DNA of 64,000 nucleotides from Amorphoplanes digitatis. Its GTDB lineage: Bacteria > Actinomycetota > Actinomycetes > Mycobacteriales > Micromonosporaceae. Within the stretch, counting starts at the first letter, position 1, and the number at the start of each line of letters is the position of its first letter. Both the position numbers and the translations under genes were made by a program. Below, piece after piece: positions 8,353 through 15,413 of the stretch. Location of the stretch: contig NZ_JACHNH010000001.1 in NCBI RefSeq assembly GCF_014205335.1, positions 1,426,001 through 1,490,000 of the forward strand, written 5' to 3'. Under the pieces are notes generated by a model, which ran no database searches, had not been told where the DNA came from, and saw nothing but the letters and a program-made list of their open reading frames with translations.

Positions 8353-11300
8353 TCAGAGGCCGCTGCACTGGCCGAGCCGAGCGCCGCTGACGGTGTTCGG
8401 GAGGCCGTTGGCGACCGGTGCCGGGTTGTTGCCTGTGCAGGTCAGTGACCCGCCGATGGTGTTGCCCGCGACCACCGTCGGCCCGGTGTTGGTGCGTAGC
8501 GTGACCGCGCGGGTGAACGTGGAGTCCTCCACGCTCACCGGTCCCGAGCCGCTGACCGTCAGCGGGCCGGACACGGTGGAGTGCAGCAGGGCGACCGTGC
8601 CCGCGCCGGTCGCCGTGACCGCCGCACGCAAGTTCGCGCCGGTGGCGTAGAGCGAGGCGCCCCTGGACACCGACACCAGGCCGGTGATCTGCGCGCCCGC
8701 CCGGATGCAGGTGACGCCGGAGCGCACCGACAGCGCGCCGACGACCTTGTCGGAGATCACCGTGGTGCAGGCCGGTTCCGGTACGCCGAGCAGCTCCACC
8801 TCGGCGAGCGTGGTGCTCGCCTCGCCGGTGTTGGCGGTGACCTCGAGGCGGTAGTACGCGTACCGGCCGGGGCTGGCGATTTTGAATGGTCGGGTCTGTA
8901 GGCGCCAGTCGAACGCCTGGTCGGCGCGCTCGTCGACCGTCGTCCACGTGGTGCCGTCGTAGGAACCCCTCAGCCTCCAGGCCTTCGGGTCGCCGGCAGC
9001 CGCGCCCGAGGTGAGGGTGTAGTAGGTGGCGCGTTCGCCGGCGCTCGCGAACCGGTACTGCCAGGACGGCGTCTGCGACGCGAACGTCGTCTGCGTGGTG
9101 GAGGTGTCGTCGACCAGCGCCGGGTCCGACGCGGTGCCGCGGCCCGGGCCGGTCAGGTCCCGCAGCGGGGTCGGCGCCGCGGTGCCCGAGGTGAGCGACG
9201 GCGGTGCCGCGTCCACACCGGTGCCCCAGTTCGACGGCTCGGCGCCCATCGTGAAGTCGAGCGTCGCGCCGTCCGTCAGCAGCGAGTGCGGCAGCGACGT
9301 CGAGTCGTAGGCCTTGCCGTTCACCTTGAGCGACTGCACGTAGACGTTCGAGCGGCTGTTGCCCGGCGCGTTCACGACGATCTTCTTGCCCCCGCCGAGG
9401 TTGACCGTCGCCTTGGTGAACAGCGGCGAGCCGATCGCGTACTCGGGGCTGCCCATCCGCAGCGGGTAGAAGCCGAGCGCGCTGAAGATCTGCCACGCGC
9501 TCATCTCGCCGTTGTCCTCGTCGCCGGGGTAGCCCTGGCCGATCTCGCTGCCCAGGTAGAGCCGGGACGTCGCCTCGCGGACCAGCTTCTGCGTCTTGTA
9601 CGGCTGTCCCGCGTAGTCGTACATGTAGATGATGTGGTGCGACGGCTGGTTGCTGTGGCCGTACTGGCCCATCCGGACGTCGCGGGCCTCGTACATCTCG
9701 TGGATCGGGCCGCCGTAGGAGCCGTAGAAGGTGGCCGTCTCCGGTGTGTCGAAGAACTTGTCCAGCTTCTTCGCCAGGCCGTCCCTGCCGCCGTACAGGT
9801 TGGCCAGGCCCTGGCCGTCCTGGGGTACGTGGAACGCCATGTTCCAGCCGTCGGTCTCGGTGTAGTCGTAGCCCCAGACCCGCGGGTCGTAGGTGTCCGG
9901 CGGGTTGCGCCAGACCCCGGACGTGCTCCTGCCCTGGAAGAAGTCCACCGACGAGTCGAACATGTTGACGTAGTTCTGCGCCCGGTTGCGGAAGTACTCG
10001 GCCTGCTCGGCGTAGTCCGCCGCCTTCGGGCCGCCCTTCTTCGCCAGCGCCTCGGCCATGTTTGCGATGCCGAAGTCGTTGATGTAGCCGTCCATCGCCC
10101 AGGACATGGCCTCGCCGGTCGAGTCGCTCGGCGTGTAGCCCTTGAAGATCGCGCTGGCCATGCCCTTGCGGCCGACGTTGGAGTTCGGCGGCGCCACCGT
10201 CGCGTTCTTGAGGGCTGCCTGGTAGGCGGTCTCGGCGGGAATGCCGGGAACGCCCTTCAGGTACGCGTCCGCGAACGCCACGTCCGAGCTCGTGCCGACC
10301 ATCAGGTTGGCGTATCCCGGCGAGGACCAGCGGGAGATCCACCCGCCGTCGCGGTACTGCTGGACGAAGCCGTCCACCATCTCGCCGGCCTTGTCCGGCG
10401 TGAGCAGCGAGTACGCCGGCCACGTCGTCCGGTACGTGTCCCAGAAGCCGTTGTTGACGTAGACCTTGCCGTCCTTGACCGGTGCGCCGGTCTCGGTCGG
10501 CGTGCTGGCGGGGCTGGTAACCGCGGACTGCACGGTGTGCCGGTACACCGGCTCGGTGGCGCTGCCGGTGTTCTCGTAGCCGGAGTTCGGGTACAGGAAC
10601 AGCCGGTACAGGTTGGAGTAGAGCGTGACCAGCTGGTCCTCGGACGCGCCCTCGACCTCGACGGTGTGCATCTTGGCGTCCCACAGCGCCTGGGCGGCGT
10701 CGCGCACCGACTCGAGGGTGGCGTCGGCCGCGATCTCCAGGTCCAGGTTGTGCCGGGCCTGCTCGACGCTGATCAGCGAGGTGGCGATCCGCATCCGGAC
10801 GGTCCGGTCGCGCGCGGTGTCGAACTTGACGTAGCCCGTCGACGGCCGGTTGCCGGTCGGCAGCATGCCGCTGGACGCGACCGGCGCGTCGAACGTGGCG
10901 TACATGAACATCCGGGTCCAGCCCGCGGAGAGGCCGCCGCTGTTCACGTCCGACCAGCCCGAGACGGTCCCGTTCGCCGCGTCGATGGTGAGCCCGGCGC
11001 CGGTGTTGACGTTGTCCAGGATCAGGTTGGCGTTGTCGTCGGTGAAGGTGAACTGGAACAGCGCCGCGTGGTCGGCCGGCGCGAACTCGGTCTTGAGCCC
11101 GTTGTCGAAGGTGACGCCGTAGTAGTAGGGCTTCGCGACCTCGTTCTCGTGACCGAAGGCCAGCGCCCGGACGGCCCGGTTGGCATCCGGTACGCCGGCG
11201 GCCGCGCTCGGCATCACCTGGAACGTCTGCCGGTCGCCCATCCAAGGGCTTGGCTCGTGGCTGGCGGAGAACGCCTGGAGGGTCGGCCGGTTCGCCGCGT

Positions 11301-12627
11301 TGTTGCGGCGGTGGTACTCGTACAGCCAGCTCGTGGTGCCGGCGTTGGTCACCGGGGTCCAGAAGTTGAAGCCGTGCGGCACCGCCGTGGCGGGGAAGTT
11401 GTTGCCCCGGGAGAAGTCGCCCGACGACTGGGTGCCGCGCCTCGTCTCCGCGTACTCGGAGAGGTGTGCCCGGGGTCGCGGTGCCGGGACCTCGGCGACG
11501 GAGATGTCGTCGAACCAGGCCCGGAAGGCCGTCGGGCCGGACGGCTTGTCGTATCCGATCAGGATGCGGTCGATGGTCTTGCCGGCCGCGACCTCACCGA
11601 TCCGCGCGGTCCGCTTGTTCCACTGCGCGGTGTACAGCGTCTTCGACGCGCCCTGCGCGGCGGGGCTGACCACGATGCCGTTCTGGTCGAGCGCACCGAG
11701 CTGCGACAGCCGGGTGCCGTCGGTGAAGGCCAGGTCGACCGCCGTGTACGTGGCGGGGTCCGACAGGTCCTCGCGGTTGAACTCCGGCAGGACCAGGTAG
11801 GAGAGCTCGGTCTCGCCGGTCACCGCGACATCGACGTCGAAGACCTTGTTGTACGAGTACCCGCGGCCCTCGGCGGTGTGCCGGCCCGAGATCTGGAACG
11901 CCCGGAGCCCGGTGTAGCCCGCGCCCGCCTTGGCGGTGGGTGAGCTGGCCGGCCCGGGGCCGATCCGGCTCTGCATCGGCCCGGCGGGCGGCGCGGTCAC
12001 GTCGGCGCCGGCGAGCTCCAGCTCGGCGAGCTGGGTGAGGTTGCCCGACGGGTGCCCGGTGATGCTGAGCCGGTAGATCGGGAAGGAGGCCGGGTTCGCG
12101 ACCTCGTAGATCCTGGTCTGGAAGCGTTCGGCGAACGTCTGCCCGGTCCGGGTGTCGACCGTGGTCCAGGCGGTGCCGTCGGCGGAGCCTTGCAGCGTCC
12201 AGTCCCGCGGGTCCCGCTCGGGTGCGTCGTTGGCGGAGGTCAGCGCGTACCTGATCGCCTCGGCGGGCGCGGCGAGGGTGTACTGCGCCCAGCTTGTCGG
12301 TGTGTCGACGAGCCACTTGGTTGCCGAGTCGCCGTCGTTGAGGTTGCCGGCGCCCTCGTTGCCGTTCGGCTCCGCGTTGACGGCGATGGCGGTGACGTCG
12401 CCGCGCAGGCTGCCCGGCATGCCGGTGACGATGTTGCCGTCGACGCCGGAGCTGCCGGCGTCCGCGTCGACCGTGTCCGTCCAGTCCGGCTGCGGGTCCT
12501 CGGTCTCGAACGACGAGGCGAACGCGCCGCCCGCCGCCGCCCGGGCGCCGCCGCCCAGCGCGAGTGTCGCGGCCGTCGCGATCAACGTGACGGATAACAG
12601 GGCGACACCCCAACGTGGCCGGTGCAT
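8353..12627 (-). CDS. Large secreted GH92 alpha-mannosidase with two F5/8-type domains
   Basis: This 1424-residue exported protein has a signal peptide in residues 1-30, an F5/8 type C (discoidin-like) domain at about 70-207 (DWTLQGSADGTAWTTVDTRTGQ), a lectin-like linker, and a GH92 catalytic region from about 389 to 1150. Motifs include RGNNFPATAVPHGFNFWTP, SNQPSHHIIYMYDY near 992 and GYPGDEDNGEMSAWQIFSAL near 1030. A second F5/8-like domain (about 1160-1283) and a short-repeat beta-helix-like tail (about 1290-1424) follow. GH92 enzymes release mannose from alpha-mannosides; the paired sugar-binding domains suggest polymeric substrates. GGGAGGT precedes the ATG. A LacI-type operator lies 78 bp upstream. 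Confidence 0.93.
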   Translation of the reverse strand: MHRPRWGVALLSVTLIATAATLALGGGARAAAGGAFASSFETEDPQPDWTDTVDADAGSSGVDGNIVTGMPGSLRGDVTAIAVNAEPNGNEGAGNLNDGDSATKWLVDTPTSWAQYTLAAPAEAIRYALTSANDAPERDPRDWTLQGSADGTAWTTVDTRTGQTFAERFQTRIYEVANPASFPIYRLSITGHPSGNLTQLAELELAGADVTAPPAGPMQSRIGPGPASSPTAKAGAGYTGLRAFQISGRHTAEGRGYSYNKVFDVDVAVTGETELSYLVLPEFNREDLSDPATYTAVDLAFTDGTRLSQLGALDQNGIVVSPAAQGASKTLYTAQWNKRTARIGEVAAGKTIDRILIGYDKPSGPTAFRAWFDDISVAEVPAPRPRAHLSEYAETRRGTQSSGDFSRGNNFPATAVPHGFNFWTPVTNAGTTSWLYEYHRRNNAANRPTLQAFSASHEPSPWMGDRQTFQVMPSAAAGVPDANRAVRALAFGHENEVAKPYYYGVTFDNGLKTEFAPADHAALFQFTFTDDNANLILDNVNTGAGLTIDAANGTVSGWSDVNSGGLSAGWTRMFMYATFDAPVASSGMLPTGNRPSTGYVKFDTARDRTVRMRIATSLISVEQARHNLDLEIAADATLESVRDAAQALWDAKMHTVEVEGASEDQLVTLYSNLYRLFLYPNSGYENTGSATEPVYRHTVQSAVTSPASTPTETGAPVKDGKVYVNNGFWDTYRTTWPAYSLLTPDKAGEMVDGFVQQYRDGGWISRWSSPGYANLMVGTSSDVAFADAYLKGVPGIPAETAYQAALKNATVAPPNSNVGRKGMASAIFKGYTPSDSTGEAMSWAMDGYINDFGIANMAEALAKKGGPKAADYAEQAEYFRNRAQNYVNMFDSSVDFFQGRSTSGVWRNPPDTYDPRVWGYDYTETDGWNMAFHVPQDGQGLANLYGGRDGLAKKLDKFFDTPETATFYGSYGGPIHEMYEARDVRMGQYGHSNQPSHHIIYMYDYAGQPYKTQKLVREATSRLYLGSEIGQGYPGDEDNGEMSAWQIFSALGFYPLRMGSPEYAIGSPLFTKATVNLGGGKKIVVNAPGNSRSNVYVQSLKVNGKAYDSTSLPHSLLTDGATLDFTMGAEPSNWGTGVDAAPPSLTSGTAAPTPLRDLTGPGRGTASDPALVDDTSTTQTTFASQTPSWQYRFASAGERATYYTLTSGAAAGDPKAWRLRGSYDGTTWTTVDERADQAFDWRLQTRPFKIASPGRYAYYRLEVTANTGEASTTLAEVELLGVPEPACTTVISDKVVGALSVRSGVTCIRAGAQITGLVSVSRGASLYATGANLRAAVTATGAGTVALLHSTVSGPLTVSGSGPVSVEDSTFTRAVTLRTNTGPTVVAGNTIGGSLTCTGNNPAPVANGLPNTVSGARLGQCSGL

Positions 12628-12704
12628 GCCGTCTACCTCCCGGGTACGCAGGAAACCTCCGGGACATCGTTACGTCTACATTCATCGATATGCAAGGTTT
12701 CCTT

Positions 12705-12718
12705 TGACATCGATGTCA
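12705..12718. promoter_or_regulatory. LacI-type operator TGACATCGATGTCA
   Basis: This perfect 14-bp palindrome lies between the response-regulator stop and the GH92 start, within the promoter region of the mannosidase gene on the minus strand. Its 12-bp core GACATCGATGTC recurs at 22791-22802, directly upstream of the LacI-family gene. This links enzyme and regulator although they are 10 kb apart. Confidence 0.75.
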
Positions 12719-12730
12719 GTTCGGGCAGGC

Positions 12731-13399
12731 CTACGCCGATCCGCCGCCGACCAGCCCCTCCTCGTACGCCAGGATCACCAGCTGGACCCGGTCCCGGACG
12801 CCGAGCCGGGAGATCGCCCGGGTGATGTGGGTCTTCGCGGTCAGCGGGCTGATCACCAGCTCCCGGGCGATGTCCTCGTTCGACAGCCCGGAGGCGACGA
12901 GCCGCACCACCTCGAGCTCGCGCGCGGTCAGCGCCGCGAGCCGCGTGCCGCCGCCCGGCGCCGGGGCCGGGCGGTGCGCGAACTGCTTGACCACCCGGCG
13001 GGTGACGCTGGGCGAGAGCAGCGCCTCACCGGCCGCCACCACCCGGACGGCGTGCCGCAGGCCGTCCGGGTCGACCTCCTTGGTCAGGAAGCCGCTGGCG
13101 CCGGCCTCCAGCGCCGCGAACACGTACTCGTCGGTCTCGAAGGTGGTCAGAATGATCACCCGGCAGTTCCGCAGGTCCGGGTCCGCCATGATCTGCCGGG
13201 TCGCGGCTATACCGTCCAGCCCGGGCATCCGGATGTCCATCAGCACGATGTCCGGCCGCAGCGCGCGGGCGGTGCGCACCGCCTCGTCCCCGGAGGACGC
13301 CTCGCCCGCGACCGCGATGCCGCGGTCGCGCTTGAGCAGGCTGCGGAACCCGGCCCGGACCAGGTGCTGATCGTCGGCGAGCAGGACGGTGATGGTCAT
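12731..13399 (-). CDS. NarL/FixJ-type response regulator
   Basis: The product (222 residues) has a receiver domain with acidic pocket D9/D10, phospho-acceptor D55 in LMDIRMPG, the TT pair in ILTTFETD and the conserved Lys in FLTKEV. A LuxR-type helix-turn-helix follows (LTARELEVVRLVASGLSNED, then LVISPLTAKTHITRAISRLG). It is the partner of the histidine kinase whose stop lies one base upstream of this ATG, so the two are cotranscribed. Target genes are unknown. The GH92 gene immediately downstream has its own operator and is probably separately controlled. Confidence 0.95.
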   Translation of the reverse strand: MTITVLLADDQHLVRAGFRSLLKRDRGIAVAGEASSGDEAVRTARALRPDIVLMDIRMPGLDGIAATRQIMADPDLRNCRVIILTTFETDEYVFAALEAGASGFLTKEVDPDGLRHAVRVVAAGEALLSPSVTRRVVKQFAHRPAPAPGGGTRLAALTARELEVVRLVASGLSNEDIARELVISPLTAKTHITRAISRLGVRDRVQLVILAYEEGLVGGGSA

Positions 13400-13400
13400 G

Positions 13401-14513
13401 TCAGGCCGCGATCGGGATCATCGCCCGGACGGTGAACCCGCCGCGGGGGTCCGGCCCGGTGGCCAGCTCCCCGCCCAGCGCGGCGACCCGTTCCCGCATG
13501 CCCATGATTCCGTGCCCCGGCGCGCCCGCGCCGTCCCCGCCGCCGTTGTCGGCGATCTCCACCACCACGTTCGCGGCGGTGTACCGCAGCGCAACGGTCA
13601 CCCGGGTGGCGCCGGCGTGCCGGACGGTGTTGGTGAGCGACTCCTGCACCACGCGGTAGACCGCGGTGGCGACCGGCGCCGGCACCTCGGAGCGTTCGCC
13701 CAGCTCGGTGACGGCCACCTCGACGCCGGCGGCGCGAACCTGCTCGGCCAGCCCGGTCAGCCCCTCCAGGCCGGCCGCCGGCGGCTCGATCCGGTTGCCC
13801 TCGCGCAGCACGTCGACCAGGGACTTCAGGTCGGTCATCGCCCGGCCCCGGACGTCCTGCGCCAGCCGAAGGGCGCCGCGGGCCTCCTCGGGCTCGTCGT
13901 CGAACGAGTCAAGGGCGACGTTCAGATGCACGCCCACCACGGCCAGGGTGTGCGAGACGACGTCGTGCAGGTCCCGGGCGATGCCGACGCGCTCCTCGGC
14001 GCGCCGCCGCAGTGCGTCCAGCTCCTGCTCGTGCAGCGACTGCTGGAGCCGGGCCGCGACCTCCTCCTGCCAGCGCCGGGTGTTGCGGTAGGCGACGGTG
14101 GCGGCGAGCACCGCGGCCAGCCACAGCGCCTCCCCGCCGATGTGCCCCAGCACCCAGTCGGACGACTTCTGCTCGACGACGCCGTCCCACACCAGGCCGT
14201 ACGTGAGGGTGAGCGCGCCGGCCACCACGGCGGTACGCAGCCGGCCGGCGAGGGCGAGCGCGGCGAAGGCGGCGGTGGCCGGCCAGGCCCAGCCGCTGCC
14301 GATCAGGCCCGACGTGCGCCAGGCGATGACGGTCAGCACGGAGACGATCAGGACGCTCAGCGGCCACCGGCCGACCAGCAGCATCAGCATCGCCAGCCAG
14401 AACGCCAGAGTGGCGGTCATGACCCCTTGCACGTTGCCGCCGGTGAGTGCGAGCCCGGCGGGTACGCCGATCAGGGTGAGGGCGGCGGCCATCCAGGGCA
14501 GCGTGCGTGGCAT
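13401..14513 (-). CDS. Sensor histidine kinase, HisKA_3 type
   Basis: The protein (370 residues) has about five membrane segments in the first 165 residues. A HisKA_3 dimerisation domain follows with the phospho-acceptor His in RDLHDVVSHTLAVVG (near residue 186), then a HATPase_c domain with IADNGGGDG and HGIMGMRERVAALGG. It autophosphorylates and passes phosphate to the response regulator encoded next. The start at 14513 is supported by GGAGAGGTGAGG just upstream. With a short periplasmic surface, the signal is more likely membrane-associated than a soluble ligand; that is an inference. Confidence 0.93.
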   Translation of the reverse strand: MPRTLPWMAAALTLIGVPAGLALTGGNVQGVMTATLAFWLAMLMLLVGRWPLSVLIVSVLTVIAWRTSGLIGSGWAWPATAAFAALALAGRLRTAVVAGALTLTYGLVWDGVVEQKSSDWVLGHIGGEALWLAAVLAATVAYRNTRRWQEEVAARLQQSLHEQELDALRRRAEERVGIARDLHDVVSHTLAVVGVHLNVALDSFDDEPEEARGALRLAQDVRGRAMTDLKSLVDVLREGNRIEPPAAGLEGLTGLAEQVRAAGVEVAVTELGERSEVPAPVATAVYRVVQESLTNTVRHAGATRVTVALRYTAANVVVEIADNGGGDGAGAPGHGIMGMRERVAALGGELATGPDPRGGFTVRAMIPIAA

Positions 14514-14518
14514 GGTCC

Positions 14519-14749
14519 TCACCTCTCCGCCCTCGCGGCCGGTCGCAGCGGGCGGGCCGCCGCGAACGCCAGGCTTCCCGTCACCGCCCACAGCGCGGCT
14601 CGCCCGGTCAACGACACGAGCGTCTCATGGTCGGCGATCCCCAGTCTCGGATCCGTGGCAACGCCGAGTGCGGCGACGGCCGGAGCCGCGGCGCACCCGG
14701 CCAGCGCGGCCGCTATCAGCCGTGCGTCAGGTATCTCGGTGAATGTCAT
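14519..14749 (-). CDS. Small membrane protein upstream of the histidine kinase
   Basis: This 76-residue alanine-rich protein (MTFTEIPDARLIAAALAGCA...) has two hydrophobic stretches that could form a hairpin in the membrane. Its stop lies five bases before the histidine-kinase start, so it is the first gene of the kinase-regulator operon. No family is recognised. It may be an accessory of the sensor. Confidence 0.6.
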   Translation of the reverse strand: MTFTEIPDARLIAAALAGCAAAPAVAALGVATDPRLGIADHETLVSLTGRAALWAVTGSLAFAAARPLRPAARAER

Positions 14750-14831
14750 GGGCGGAAAGTTACGGTCGCGCGGTGCCCGGCCGCGTCGTCCGCGCGGCGT
14801 CTCTGCCGGTGACTCCCGGGGAGTACGGGTC

Positions 14832-14847
14832 TACACCGATCGGTGTA
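14832..14847. promoter_or_regulatory. 16-bp perfect palindrome, TetR-type operator
   Basis: TACACCGATCGGTGTA is perfectly symmetric and resembles operators of TetR-family repressors. It lies 21 bp before the GTG start at 14868, at the expected -35 position relative to the TAGGCT hexamer at 14856-14861, so binding would block transcription of that gene. It could also affect the divergent kinase operon. No TetR gene is in the window. Confidence 0.6.
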
Positions 14848-14867
14848 TGTCGCTCTAGGCTGATGCC

Positions 14868-15413
14868 GTGATCGACCAGGGTGCCGCCGCCGCTGAACTG
14901 CTCGCCTCGTACGGCCGTTTCACGCTCCGGCCGGGGCTCTCCGACTCCGAGATCGCCGGGGTCGAGAAGGAGTTCGGTTTCTCGTTCGCCGACGACCACC
15001 GCGCGTTCCTCGCCGCCGCCCTGCCGGTCGGCCGCGGCTGGCCCGACTGGCGCGACGGCGACCGCGGCCAGCTGCGCGAGCGTCTCGCCCTGCCGGTCGA
15101 GGGCGTGCTCTTCGACGTGGCCGAGAACGGCTTCTGGTACGAGGGCTGGGGCCCGTGCCCCGAGTCGGCGGCGGACGCGGTGGTGGCCGCCCGCCGGCTG
15201 CTGGTGATCGTGCCGCGGCTGATCCCGGTCTATTCGCACCGCTACCTGCCGGCCGGCCACGGCACCTGCGGCCATCCGGTGCTGTCGGTGATGCAGACCG
15301 ACATCATCAGCTACGGCGCGAACCTCACCGCCTACCTGGGCGCCGAGTTCGGCGGCGTGCCGGCCGAGCCCGGCCGGGCCAGCGTCGCGTTCTGGCGCGA
15401 CCTGGTCGGCTGA
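14868..15413 (+). CDS. SMI1/KNR4 (SUKH)-like protein
   Basis: The 181-residue soluble protein shows the SUKH-like opening LRPGLSDSEIAGVEKEFGFS followed by FADDHRAFLAAALPVG. Later, FYxxWGPCPES and MQTDIISYGANLTAYLGAEF fit the SMI1/KNR4 superfamily, some members of which are immunity proteins of polymorphic toxins. No toxin gene is adjacent, so a housekeeping role is equally possible. TAGGCT six bases before GTG suggests a leaderless transcript, overlapped by the palindrome at 14832. It ends immediately next to the convergent XRE-NB-ARC gene. Confidence 0.7.
   Translation: MIDQGAAAAELLASYGRFTLRPGLSDSEIAGVEKEFGFSFADDHRAFLAAALPVGRGWPDWRDGDRGQLRERLALPVEGVLFDVAENGFWYEGWGPCPESAADAVVAARRLLVIVPRLIPVYSHRYLPAGHGTCGHPVLSVMQTDIISYGANLTAYLGAEFGGVPAEPGRASVAFWRDLVG

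Noticed and set aside
12680-12694. A second LacI half-site around ATCGAT upstream of the larger GH92 gene
   Set aside because: Only the central six bases match; the flanks differ from the GACATCGATGTC core.
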